Of a stretch of 64,000 nt of DNA, positions 1 to 7,760 are shown in pieces. A model generated the notes under the pieces. It did no database searches. It was not told the DNA's origin and was given only the letters and a program-made list of their open reading frames with translations. The stretch's first letter is position 1. Each line of letters starts with the position of its first letter. The stretch is from positions 372,001 through 436,000 of the forward strand of contig OZ252048.1 of the NCBI GenBank assembly GCA_965247915.1, given 5' to 3'. Both the position numbers and the translations under genes were made by a program. Source of the stretch: JAKZRT01 sp965247915. GTDB lineage: Bacteria; Pseudomonadota; Alphaproteobacteria; Rhodobacterales; Rhodobacteraceae.

Positions 1-474
1 ATTCTTGAGGCGGTGGTGTTTGGGGCCGGTCGTGCGATGTGCACGGCCTTCATCAACATCGACCTGACCGCGGTGGGCAACTGGGCCGAGCGCCACAACA
101 TCGCTTACGGGTCGTATCAGGAACTGGCCGGGCATCCGGAGGTTTACGAGAAAATCGCGGCGCATGTGCGCGAGGCCAACGAAAGCCTGGCCGGTGACGA
201 TATGCTGTCGGGCTGCCGGGTCCACCGGTTTTTGATCCTGCACAAGGAACTGGATGCCGATGACGGCGAGTTGACCCGGACCCGTAAAGTGCGCCGCCGG
301 ATCATCGAGGAAAAATTCGCCGATCTGGTCACCGCGCTTTATAACGGGTCGACCAGCATTTCGACCGTGACCGAAGTGACGTACGAGGACGGGCGCAAGG
401 GGTCGATTTCGGCGACGCTGCGCATTGCCGATGTTTTGGTGCCCGAGGCCGAACAGAGGGTGGCGGCGGAATGA
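1..474 (+). CDS. Long-chain acyl-CoA synthetase (AMP-binding), C-terminal part
   Basis: The open frame runs in from the window edge, so the 5' part of the gene is missing. The 157 visible residues look like the small C-terminal lid domain of an AMP-forming acyl-CoA ligase. The GELTRTRKVRR stretch resembles the hinge region (GELTPTLKVKR-like) with the conserved lysine, followed by the helical tail that ends near DLVTALY. Such enzymes activate a carboxylic acid to its CoA thioester. The gene stands at the head of a liv-type ABC uptake operon that ends in a second CoA ligase, so the imported substrate may be a carboxylate rather than only an amino acid; that is inference. The stop overlaps the next start (ATGA). 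Confidence 0.8.
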   Translation: MLEAVVFGAGRAMCTAFINIDLTAVGNWAERHNIAYGSYQELAGHPEVYEKIAAHVREANESLAGDDMLSGCRVHRFLILHKELDADDGELTRTRKVRRRIIEEKFADLVTALYNGSTSISTVTEVTYEDGRKGSISATLRIADVLVPEAEQRVAAE

Positions 475-475
475 A
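462..475 (+). repeat. 14-bp direct repeat, left copy
   Basis: GGCGGCGGAATGAA, containing the end of the acyl-CoA synthetase and the start of the inserted gene. An identical copy lies at 1400-1413, where it contains the end of the inserted gene and the start of livG. Confidence 0.85.
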
Positions 476-1412
476 GAACCGGGCGCCGGAAATCGATGAA
501 TTCATGACGCTTTTCAAGAGCGTGAAAGAACAGTGTAGGGATAGTCCATCACGGATAGATTTCTTGGTCGAGAACGGCCCGAGGTTTGAGGACCTAACAA
601 AGGCACTGCACTGGTGCGCGTATACCCTCCGGCTTGCGGAAAGACGGGACCGAGAGCTCTTCATCGAGAATGTTGCACCTGATTTCCGCGCGGCGTGGCG
701 AGATTTCGAAGGTAGATACGTCGATCTGGTTGACCCAATTCGCCACATCAAGGGCCCTATCATTATCGATGTTGATACTGGGTTTTCTGTCGATGCCACG
801 AAGCCCAGACGAAAGTCTCGCCAGGAAATATGGGAGGAAAAAGATCAGGTTGCCGAGCGCTTTGCAGAAGGTCTGAGCGATTTGATTAATTCGCAAGTTT
901 ACCGTCTGGATAATCGGACTGGTAAAGATGGATCTCGCACGGAGGCGGATTGGCAGCAGGTCGAGGGACTTGAAGGGCTTTCCGACTTGGTACGCGGTGG
1001 TCTTGACTTGCGCGGGATTCACCGACGCAGGGCTCTCTGTCCAATATTTCTGCTCCCAATTGAGCTTAGAGATTCCCTGAACGAGCGAAGCTATCCCCAA
1101 CTCCTGCAGAGCACACAGGAAGCTTTTGTTCTCGGAGCCTTCCAGGGTGCTATCGCGCTGTTGCGGGCGAACAAGGACCAGATACTGAAGCGAATCCCGA
1201 AAAAGTACCGATCGGTTGCGTCGTATCCGGACGCACGGGTCGCGGCGACACTCGAACGCCTCAAGAAGCTCGCTGACGATCTATTGCACGGAAACATAGA
1301 TGCGAAAATCGCTTATCCTGAGAATACCATGGAGTTCGAGATCGAATTGATCGAGTTTCTCGGCGCGGTGCGGGCTCTTGTTGAACGCCCAATGAATGAG
1401 GCGGCGGAATGA
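471..1412 (+). CDS. Hypothetical protein inserted in the liv operon
   Basis: A 313-residue protein that I do not recognise. It is soluble, with no signal peptide or membrane segment, and mostly charged and helical. A helix around residues 220-240 (AFVLGAFQGAIALLR) followed near 270 by DDLLHGNID faintly recalls DUF4145/HEPN-like helical domains; this is only a resemblance. Base composition and codon use are visibly more AT-rich than its neighbours. It overlaps both neighbours by ATGA and lies between two copies of a 14-bp direct repeat, so removing 938 bp would fuse the upstream stop directly to the livG start. This suggests a recent insertion that kept translational coupling. Function unknown. 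Confidence 0.75.
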   Translation: MKNRAPEIDEFMTLFKSVKEQCRDSPSRIDFLVENGPRFEDLTKALHWCAYTLRLAERRDRELFIENVAPDFRAAWRDFEGRYVDLVDPIRHIKGPIIIDVDTGFSVDATKPRRKSRQEIWEEKDQVAERFAEGLSDLINSQVYRLDNRTGKDGSRTEADWQQVEGLEGLSDLVRGGLDLRGIHRRRALCPIFLLPIELRDSLNERSYPQLLQSTQEAFVLGAFQGAIALLRANKDQILKRIPKKYRSVASYPDARVAATLERLKKLADDLLHGNIDAKIAYPENTMEFEIELIEFLGAVRALVERPMNEAAE

Positions 1413-1413
1413 A
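1400..1413 (+). repeat. 14-bp direct repeat, right copy
   Basis: Identical to 462-475. It supplies the ATGA overlap between the inserted gene and livG. Confidence 0.85.
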
Positions 1414-2227
1414 AGACATGGGCGACAGCTATGTCACCCCCGACGGGCGCACCATCGGCGCTGCGCTGATGGAGATGAAAAATATCACGCTGCGGTTCGG
1501 CGGGGTGACGGCGCTGGAGGATATCTCGTTCGATATCCGCGAGGGCGAGATCCGGGCGATCATCGGGCCCAACGGCGCGGGCAAATCGTCGATGCTGAAC
1601 GTGATCAGCGGGTTTTATCACCTGCAGGAGGGCGAGGTCTGGTTCAAGGGCGCGCGGCGGCCGGTGATGAAGCCGCACTGCGTGGCGCGTCAGGGCATCG
1701 CGCGGACGTTCCAGAACATCGCGCTGTTCGAGGGCATGTCGGTGCTCGACAACGTCATGACCGGGCGTCTGACGCATATGAAAGCGGGGATATTCGCCCA
1801 AGCTTTGTGGTGGGGCAAGGCCGAGAAAGAAGAGATGGCCAACCGGGCGCAGGTCGAGCGGATCATCGATTTTCTGGAAATTCAGAACATCCGCAAAACG
1901 CCGGTGGGCCGCCTGCCCTATGGGTTAAAAAAGCGCGTCGAACTGGCCCGCGCCTTGGCCGCCGAGCCGATGCTGCTCTTGCTCGACGAGCCCATGGCCG
2001 GGATGAACGTCGAGGAAAAAGAGGACATGAGCCGGTTCATTCTGGATGTGAACGACGAGTTCGGCACCACCATCGCGCTGATCGAGCACGACATGAGCGT
2101 GGTGATGGACATTTCCGACCGGGTGGTGGTGATGGATTACGGGCGTAAGATCGGCGACGGCACGCCCGCCGAGGTGCGGTCGAACCAGGCGGTGATCGAC
2201 GCTTATCTGGGGGTCGAGCATGATTGA
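1409..2227 (+). CDS. livG: Branched-chain-type ABC transporter ATPase LivG
   Basis: Cytoplasmic ATPase that would power a LivHM permease. Of 272 residues, the Walker A motif GPNGAGKS is at 53-60, a LivG-type signature LPYGLKK at about 169-175, Walker B LLLLDEP at about 189-195 and the switch histidine (EHD) near 227. The C-terminal GDGTPAEVRSNQAVIDAYLG tail is typical of LivG. The chosen ATG overlaps the preceding stop; an internal ATG at 1472 would remove a non-conserved leader of about 21 residues and is a possible alternative. It pairs with LivF further downstream. The substrate is not shown by the sequence; the flanking CoA ligases hint at an organic acid. Confidence 0.93.
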   Translation: MKDMGDSYVTPDGRTIGAALMEMKNITLRFGGVTALEDISFDIREGEIRAIIGPNGAGKSSMLNVISGFYHLQEGEVWFKGARRPVMKPHCVARQGIARTFQNIALFEGMSVLDNVMTGRLTHMKAGIFAQALWWGKAEKEEMANRAQVERIIDFLEIQNIRKTPVGRLPYGLKKRVELARALAAEPMLLLLDEPMAGMNVEEKEDMSRFILDVNDEFGTTIALIEHDMSVVMDISDRVVVMDYGRKIGDGTPAEVRSNQAVIDAYLGVEHD

Positions 2228-2469
2228 TTTTTCGCGGCGAAATTACCCCGGACGCGATCCGGGGTCTCGCGGAAGGGAGGTCCCGGATCAGGTCCGGGAC
2301 TGCGGTGGAATGATGCCTGAACAGCTTCCTTTCGCGATGGCCTCTCCCCCACCCCCTCTCCGGGGCGGAGAGGGGGGCCGCGCGTGGCAAGCTTGGCGCT
2401 TTCCCCCTCCCCCTGGGAGGGGGGAGAGGGGGGAGGCCGCCGCCGGTTTGAGAAAAAGGATCTGCTCAC
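2228..2469. repeat. livG-livH spacer with two dispersed palindromic repeats
   Basis: The spacer holds repeat A (about 2277-2304, GTCCCGGA and TCCGGGAC arms around a 4-5 base centre) and repeat B (about 2340-2442, CTCTCC/GGAGAG-type arms in two successive hairpins). Related copies of A lie at 6711 and 41722, and of B at 18650. The spacer could form strong RNA hairpins between livG and livH. No gene is supported here. Confidence 0.75.
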
Positions 2470-3456
2470 ATGCCTGACCAGCTTCTTTTCGCGATGGAGG
2501 TCACGCTCAACGGTCTGATGACCGGGGTGCTGTACAGCCTAGTGGCGCTTGGCTTTGTGCTGATCTTCAAGGCCAGCGGCATTTTCAACTATGCCCAAGG
2601 CGTCATGGCGTTGTTCGCGGCGCTGACGCTGGTCGGGATCATGGAGGGCCAGGTGCCGTTTTCGCACCTGATTAACGCCGTCTTCGACACCGAGATCCAC
2701 CATTTCGGCTGGCACATTCCGGCGCTTCTGGCGATCTTGCTGACTATGATCTTCATGGTCGGGTTCGCCTGGGTGGTGAACCATTTCGTGCTGCGCCATC
2801 TGGTCAATCAGCAACCGATCATCCTCTTTATGGCGACCATTGGGCTGGCCTATTTCCTAGAAGGCTTTGGCGACCTGATGTGGGGGTCTGACATCAAAAA
2901 GCTGGATGTCGGGCTGCCGCAGGGGATCAACGACTGGATCGATGTGACGACATTTGAGGCGCTGGGGTACGGGTTTTTCATCGACAATCTGGACATCGTG
3001 GCGACGATCATCGCCGCCCTGCTGGTCGCGGTTCTGGTGCTGTTCTCGCAATACACCAAACAGGGCCGGGCCCTGCGCGCGGTGGCCGATGACCATCAGG
3101 CGGCGCTGAGCGTCGGGGTCAGCTTGAGTTTCATCTGGGTGTTGGTCTGGTCGATCGCGGGCTTCGTGGCGCTGGTCGCCGGCATCATGTGGGGCACCAA
3201 ATCGGGCGTGCAATTCAGCCTGAGCCTGATTGCGCTGAAGGCGCTGCCGGTGCTGATGCTGGGCGGGTTCACCTCGATCCCCGGGGCGATTGTCGGCGGG
3301 CTGATCATTGGGGTGGGTGAGAAGCTGTTTGAATTTTCCATCGGCCCGCTGATAGGCGGCGCCACTGAGAACTGGTTCGCCTATGTGCTGGCGCTGATCT
3401 TTCTGGTGTTTCGGCCGCAGGGCCTGTTTGGGGAGAAGATCATTGAGCGGGTCTGA
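2470..3456 (+). CDS. livH: Branched-chain-type ABC transporter permease LivH
   Basis: A 328-residue inner-membrane permease of the LivH family. The N-terminal stretch NGLMTGVLYSLVALGFVLIF and GIFNYAQGVMALF are typical of this family, and about eight hydrophobic segments follow. The C-terminal FRPQGLFGEKIIERV ending is also characteristic. It should pair with LivM to form the channel served by LivG and LivF. A bidirectional terminator-like hairpin lies 30-70 bases after the stop, so livM may be transcribed separately or by read-through. Confidence 0.93.
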   Translation: MPDQLLFAMEVTLNGLMTGVLYSLVALGFVLIFKASGIFNYAQGVMALFAALTLVGIMEGQVPFSHLINAVFDTEIHHFGWHIPALLAILLTMIFMVGFAWVVNHFVLRHLVNQQPIILFMATIGLAYFLEGFGDLMWGSDIKKLDVGLPQGINDWIDVTTFEALGYGFFIDNLDIVATIIAALLVAVLVLFSQYTKQGRALRAVADDHQAALSVGVSLSFIWVLVWSIAGFVALVAGIMWGTKSGVQFSLSLIALKALPVLMLGGFTSIPGAIVGGLIIGVGEKLFEFSIGPLIGGATENWFAYVLALIFLVFRPQGLFGEKIIERV

Positions 3457-3493
3457 CGCATATATGATGGCGTTGTCGCTGCCCCGGACAGCG

Positions 3494-3524
3494 AAAGGCC
3501 CAGGCGGCTTGCCCGGGCCTTTTC
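3494..3524. terminator. Bidirectional terminator-like hairpin
   Basis: AAGGCCCAGGC pairs with GCCCGGGCCTT around a 5-base loop, with short T runs on both sides. It would end both the livH transcript and the convergent transcript of the first small antisense gene. Confidence 0.65.
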
Positions 3525-3546
3525 GAGGGTGGAACGGAAAGCCGGC

Positions 3547-3663
3547 TTATTCGGCCGGGATGCTCACCGTCAGGACCGCAACGAGAGCGTTACGTTCGTC
3601 TTCGGACATGATGCCCAGTTCAACGAGGGCGTTCAGGCGGTTGGTGCGGGCTTTGACTGACAT
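3547..3663 (-). CDS. Tiny protein, tandem paralogue 1
   Basis: A 38-residue protein, antisense to the liv operon: MSVKARTNRLNALVELGI followed by MSEDERNALVAVLTVSIPAE. GGAG lies about 11 bases upstream of the ATG. The next small gene upstream on the same strand encodes a clear paralogue, sharing the pattern M(S/T)..AR.NRL.ALV(E/D).G(I/V)(M/I)(S/T)EDE(R/K)N. Two related reading frames in tandem, each with a ribosome site and each followed by a hairpin, are strong evidence that they are real genes. No signal peptide or membrane segment; predicted as two short amphipathic helices. I do not know the function. Confidence 0.72.
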   Translation of the reverse strand: MSVKARTNRLNALVELGIMSEDERNALVAVLTVSIPAE

Positions 3664-3879
3664 GGCTACTTTACTCCGTGGCGTGGGTGCTTGTTTATTT
3701 CCACAGGCCGGTATGACGGTCAAAGACGGCGCAATTTTGAATTTTATGAAACGTTTCGGGGAATTTTCGGGATCATTTTGGGGCGATCATGTCGCGATTG
3801 CGGCCCCGGTCACAAATGCGCCTTGTGGCGGGAGGCGCGTATGATAGCGGTAACGCGCCATAGCCACCTGCGGAAAATG

Positions 3880-3907
3880 AAAAACCCGGCACCGAATGCG
3901 CCGGGTC
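3880..3907 (-). terminator. Intrinsic terminator of small gene 2
   Basis: Read on the minus strand, ACCCGGC pairs with GCCGGGT around CATTCG-type loop sequence and is followed by a T-rich tail. It sits about 55 bases after the stop of the second tiny gene. Confidence 0.75.
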
Positions 3908-3962
3908 TGAGGCCCGAAATTCTTGATCGGGAGGCCCGGACAGGGGTCCGGACCAATTGTGA

Positions 3963-4076
3963 TTATTTTGCGGGCGGGAAGCCCAGGCGCGCGATGGCCT
4001 CGTTCTTTTCGTCTTCGGTGATGACACCGGCGTCGACCAGGGCGATCAGGCGGTTTTTGCGGGCAATTGCGGTCAT
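3963..4076 (-). CDS. Tiny protein, tandem paralogue 2
   Basis: A 37-residue protein, MTAIARKNRLIALVDAGV followed by ITEDEKNEAIARLGFPPAK, paralogous to the product of 3547-3663 over its first 25 or so residues. GAGG lies 6-7 bases before the ATG and an intrinsic terminator follows. A much longer frame can be drawn upstream across livM, but it is a shadow of that gene. The conserved ARxNRLxALVxxGxxxEDE(R/K)N core suggests a folded helix-turn-helix-sized unit or a protein-binding peptide; this is inference. Function unknown. Confidence 0.75.
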   Translation of the reverse strand: MTAIARKNRLIALVDAGVITEDEKNEAIARLGFPPAK

Positions 4077-4247
4077 GGGAACCTCGTTACTGGGGGGGGC
4101 ACTGTTACCGGTCGCCTTATTCGTACAAAATCTGGGCAGAAATAAGGTAGGAATGCCTGATTTTAGAGAAAGCCGCCGAAAATTGGAAACAGACTGTTGC
4201 CGGATCGCGGCCAATTGGTCAGTTTTTCCAGGTGGGGAGCGGCGCGC

Positions 4248-5324
4248 ATGATCTATCGCGAGGCGGGGGATTTCAAAGCCACTTACCGGCAGGACGGTCA
4301 GACGTTTCCGATCAAATATGACCGGGTGGCCTTTTGGGCCATGCTGGCGGTGGCTTTCGGGATTATCCCGTTTTTCATCAACGATTACTGGGCCAATGCG
4401 GTTTTCGTGCCGTTGCTGATCTATGTGATCGCGGCGCTGGGGCTGAATATTCTGACCGGTTATTGCGGGCAGCTCAGCCTTGGCACGGGCGGTTTCATGG
4501 CCGTGGGAGCCTACGCCTGTTACAAGCTGATGACCAGTTTTCCGGACGTGAGCATCGTTTTTCACGTCATCGGCGCAGGGGCGGTGACGGCAGCGGTGGG
4601 CATTATTTTTGGATTGCCGAGTTTGCGCATTAAGGGCTTTTATTTGGCGGTCGCGACGCTGGCGGCGCAGTTTTTCCTGGTCTGGCTCTTTAACAAAGTG
4701 CCGTGGTTTTACAATTATTCGGCCTCGGGGCAGATCACCGCGCCCGAACGCAGCGTTCTGGGCGTGATCGTGACCGGCCCCAATACCGACGCCTGGGCCA
4801 AATACCTGATCTGCCTGATCTTCGTGGTTGGCTGCGCCTGGCTGGCGCGCAACCTGACGCGCGGCTCGGTGGGGCGCAAATGGATGGCGATCCGCGATAT
4901 GGATATTGCCGCCGAGATCATCGGGGTTGACCCGCTGCGCGCCAAGCTGTCGGCCTTTGCGGTCAGCTCGTTTCTGATCGGCATCTCGGGGGCGTTGTTC
5001 TTTTCGGTTTATCTGGGCGCCATCGAAGTCACCGAAGCCTTCGGGATTTCCAAGTCGTTTCTGGTGCTTTTCATGATTATCATCGGCGGGCTCGGGTCGA
5101 TCATGGGGTCGATCGCGGGGGCCGCATTTATGGTGCTGATGCCGGTGATCCTGAAAAACGTGCTGGTCGGGTCGCTGGGCTGGCAGGCCGATATCGCCAC
5201 CCATTTCGAGTTCGTGATCGTCGGAGGGCTGATCGTATTTTTCCTGGTCGTCGAGCCGCACGGGCTGGCCGCCCTGTGGCGGCTGGCGAAATCAAAGCTG
5301 AGATTATGGCCGTTCCCGCATTAG
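4248..5324 (+). CDS. livM: Branched-chain-type ABC transporter permease LivM
   Basis: A 358-residue inner-membrane permease with about nine to ten hydrophobic segments. The LivM core AALGLNILTGYCGQLSLGTG is near residues 62-82, and the conserved EAA-like loop around IRDMDIAAEIIGVDPLRAKL is near 220. The ATG at 4248 is preferred because AGGTGGGGA stands 8-10 bases before it; a TTG at 4197 would add 17 unlikely residues. It lies after the two antisense tiny genes, about 790 bases from livH, which is an unusually wide gap for a livH-livM pair. Confidence 0.93.
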   Translation: MIYREAGDFKATYRQDGQTFPIKYDRVAFWAMLAVAFGIIPFFINDYWANAVFVPLLIYVIAALGLNILTGYCGQLSLGTGGFMAVGAYACYKLMTSFPDVSIVFHVIGAGAVTAAVGIIFGLPSLRIKGFYLAVATLAAQFFLVWLFNKVPWFYNYSASGQITAPERSVLGVIVTGPNTDAWAKYLICLIFVVGCAWLARNLTRGSVGRKWMAIRDMDIAAEIIGVDPLRAKLSAFAVSSFLIGISGALFFSVYLGAIEVTEAFGISKSFLVLFMIIIGGLGSIMGSIAGAAFMVLMPVILKNVLVGSLGWQADIATHFEFVIVGGLIVFFLVVEPHGLAALWRLAKSKLRLWPFPH

Positions 5325-5371
5325 GCGGGCGGCAGACTACCAAACGGGTTCAACCAAAGGGAGGAAACCCA

Positions 5372-6658
5372 ATGAAACTAGGAAGACTTGCCGCAATCAC
5401 TGCGGCTGCAATGATGGCCGGGGCACCGGCGATGGCCGATCTGGTCATCCCGTGGCTTAGCTATCGGACCGGGCCATATGCTGTTGGCGGCATCCCGCTG
5501 GCCGATGGCTATGTCGATTACTTCAACCTCTTGAACGAACGCGACGGCGGCATCAATGGTGTCAAGGTCCGGATCGCTGAGTGCGAAACCGGCTATAACA
5601 CCGAAAAAGGCGTCGAATGCTACGAATCGACCAAGGGCCAAGGCGCGCTGGTCTATCAGCCGCTGTCGACCGGGATCACCTATCAGTTGATCCCGAAAGG
5701 CACGGCTGACGATATTCCGGTGCATTCGATGGGCTATGGCCGCACCAGCGCCGCGAACGGCAAGGTGTTCAGCCATACGTTCAATTATCCTGCCAACTAT
5801 TGGCAGGCTGCATCGGTCGCAATCAACTATCTGCTGAACGAAAACAGCGGCGATCTGTCGGGTAAGACTATCGCGCTGGTCTATCACAACTCGGCCTATG
5901 GCAAGGAACCAATCCGCACCCTTGAAGAGCTGTCGAAAAAGCATGGCTATGATCTGAGCCTGTTGCCGGTCGACCATCCCGGTCAGGAACAGAAATCGCA
6001 GTGGTTGCAAATCAGGCGCGAACAGCCCGACTATGTGCTGATGTGGGGCTGGGGCGTGATGAACCAGGTCGCCATTCAGGAAGCCGCGAACATCCGTTAT
6101 CCGATGGAAAACTTCATCGGTGTGTGGTGGTCGGGGGCCGAGGCTGACGTGATTCCGGCGGGCGACGGCGCCAATGGTTACAAAGCGCTGGCGATGAACG
6201 GAGTGGGTACCGATTTCCCGATCTTTGACGACATCCAGACCTATGTTGTCGACAAAGGGATGGCCGCAGGTGACGGCACCAATATCGGCACCGTGCTTTA
6301 CAACCGCACGATCTATGCCGCTTTCCTGGCCGCCGAGGCGATTAAGACCGCGATGGAGATCCACGGCACCACCGACATCACACCGGGCATGATGCGCGAC
6401 GGGATGGAGGCGCTGGACATCACCAACGCCAAGATGGAAGCCGCCGGTCTTGGTGGCTTTGGCCCCGAGTTTTTGGTGTCTTGCGAAAACCACGGCGGGC
6501 CGGGCCTGGGCGCAGTGCAGCAGTGGGATGCTTCGGCCAAAACCTGGTCGCTGATTACCGACTTCATGGAGCCGGACGCGGAGCTCATCAATGCGCTGAT
6601 CGAAGCGGATTCGATGGCCTATGCCGCCGAGAACAACATCGAGCTGCGGTGCCAGTAA
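5372..6658 (+). CDS. ABC transporter periplasmic substrate-binding protein (LivK-like)
   Basis: A 428-residue periplasmic-binding protein of the Leu/Ile/Val-type family. A signal peptide (about residues 1-24, MKLGRLAAITAAAMMAGAPAMA) precedes the mature ADLVIPWLSYRTGPYAVGG start. The start is chosen for the strong GGGAGG 8 bases upstream; a longer frame from 5276 overlaps livM and lacks a signal peptide. This longer, type I-fold subgroup is often found beside CoA ligases in alphaproteobacteria, so the ligand may be an aromatic or other carboxylate. It delivers the ligand to LivHM. Confidence 0.9.
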   Translation: MKLGRLAAITAAAMMAGAPAMADLVIPWLSYRTGPYAVGGIPLADGYVDYFNLLNERDGGINGVKVRIAECETGYNTEKGVECYESTKGQGALVYQPLSTGITYQLIPKGTADDIPVHSMGYGRTSAANGKVFSHTFNYPANYWQAASVAINYLLNENSGDLSGKTIALVYHNSAYGKEPIRTLEELSKKHGYDLSLLPVDHPGQEQKSQWLQIRREQPDYVLMWGWGVMNQVAIQEAANIRYPMENFIGVWWSGAEADVIPAGDGANGYKALAMNGVGTDFPIFDDIQTYVVDKGMAAGDGTNIGTVLYNRTIYAAFLAAEAIKTAMEIHGTTDITPGMMRDGMEALDITNAKMEAAGLGGFGPEFLVSCENHGGPGLGAVQQWDASAKTWSLITDFMEPDAELINALIEADSMAYAAENNIELRCQ

Positions 6659-6710
6659 ACGGTTTATAACCAAGTGGCGCGGCGGCATGATCGCCGCGCC
6701 CGCAAACAAA

Positions 6711-6735
6711 GAGGTCCCGGATCAGGTCCGGGACT
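6711..6735. repeat. Dispersed palindromic repeat A
   Basis: GAGGTCCCGGATCAGGTCCGGGACT, the same sequence as in the livG-livH spacer and a diverged form at 41722-41790. It lies between the binding-protein gene and livF. Confidence 0.85.
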
Positions 6736-6753
6736 GCGTTAGGAATTATTGAG

Positions 6754-7581
6754 ATGCTGGACGCCCACGAGACCACCGAGAACCTGCTTGAGGTCAACAA
6801 TATCGAGGTGATCTATAACCATGTGATCCTAGTCTTGAAGGGTGTCAGCCTGCATGTGCCCAAGGGCGGCATCACCGCGCTGTTGGGCGGCAACGGGGCC
6901 GGCAAGACCACCACGCTGAAAGCCATATCGAACTTGTTGCATTCCGAGCGCGGCGAGGTGACCAAGGGCACTATTTCGTATCGCGGCGATAATGTCGCGC
7001 ATCTGCGAAACCCCGCCGAACTGGTGCGGCGCGGCGTCATCCAAGTGATGGAAGGCCGCCATTGTTTTGAACATCTGACCATCGAGGAAAACCTGCTGAC
7101 CGGCGCTTATACCCGCACCGACGGGCGCGGCGCGATCGATGCCGATCTTGATCTGGTCTATTCTTATTTCCCGCGTTTGCGCGAGCGGCGCAAAGCTCAG
7201 GCAGGATATGCATCGGGCGGCGAACAACAGATGTGCGCGATTGGCCGCGCCCTGATGAGCCGCCCCGAGACTATTTTGCTCGATGAGCCGTCGATGGGGC
7301 TGGCCCCGCAGCTGGTCGAGGAAATCTTCACCATCGTGAAGAACCTGAACGAAACCGAAGGCGTGTCGTTTCTGCTGGCCGAACAGAACACCAACGTGGC
7401 GCTGCGGTTCGCGCGCTACGGATACATCCTGGAATCGGGCCGCGTGGTGATGGACGGGCCCGCCGCCGAGCTGCGCGAGAACCCCGACGTCAAGGAGTTT
7501 TACCTGGGCATGTCGGACGAGGGCCGCAAATCGTTCCGTGACGTTCGGTCGTACCGCCGTCGCAAGCGCTGGCTGAGCTGA
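6754..7581 (+). CDS. livF: Branched-chain-type ABC transporter ATPase LivF
   Basis: The second ATPase of the uptake system, 275 residues. Walker A GGNGAGKT is at 45-52, the signature ASGGEQQ lies near 150, Walker B TILLDEPSMGL near 172, and EQN replaces the switch histidine region as is usual in LivF. The C-terminal 25 residues after FYLGMSDEG form an extra basic tail (SYRRRKRWLS) seen in this binding-protein/ligase-linked subgroup. It would form a heterodimer with LivG on the LivHM channel. Confidence 0.92.
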   Translation: MLDAHETTENLLEVNNIEVIYNHVILVLKGVSLHVPKGGITALLGGNGAGKTTTLKAISNLLHSERGEVTKGTISYRGDNVAHLRNPAELVRRGVIQVMEGRHCFEHLTIEENLLTGAYTRTDGRGAIDADLDLVYSYFPRLRERRKAQAGYASGGEQQMCAIGRALMSRPETILLDEPSMGLAPQLVEEIFTIVKNLNETEGVSFLLAEQNTNVALRFARYGYILESGRVVMDGPAAELRENPDVKEFYLGMSDEGRKSFRDVRSYRRRKRWLS

Positions 7582-7627
7582 TGGGCCGCGGCGGAGCAAT
7601 TTGCCTCAGGAAGAATCCCGTTTCAAT

Positions 7628-7703
7628 TTCATCGTTTTGAAAATACTTCGGGGAGCGCGAGGGGCAGAGCCCCTCGCCCGGGGCGACGCGCTGCGCGGCG
7701 CAA
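7628..7703. repeat. Dispersed repeat C
   Basis: Begins ATCGTTTTGAAAATACTTCG and continues GGGAGCGCGAGGGG..CCCCTCGC, then a GC-rich tail ending in GCGGCGCAAT. Other copies are at 43470 and 56755, and one copy is split by the IS110 element (14395-14434 plus 15561-15583). Confidence 0.85.
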
Positions 7704-7760
7704 TCCGCTTGCCCGTCCGAGAAATCGCAGGCTTACTCGGCCAAACATATGGGGGCCAGA

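Noticed and set aside
2340..2442. CRISPR-like or terminator array between livG and livH
   Set aside because: Only two unequal GC-rich hairpins, no regular repeat-spacer pattern and no T tracts; same layout occurs at 18650 as a dispersed repeat.
3963..5261. 432-residue minus-strand frame over livM
   Set aside because: It is the shadow of livM, rich in His/Gln/Arg/Asp; only its last 37 codons (the tiny paralogue) have a ribosome site and homology.
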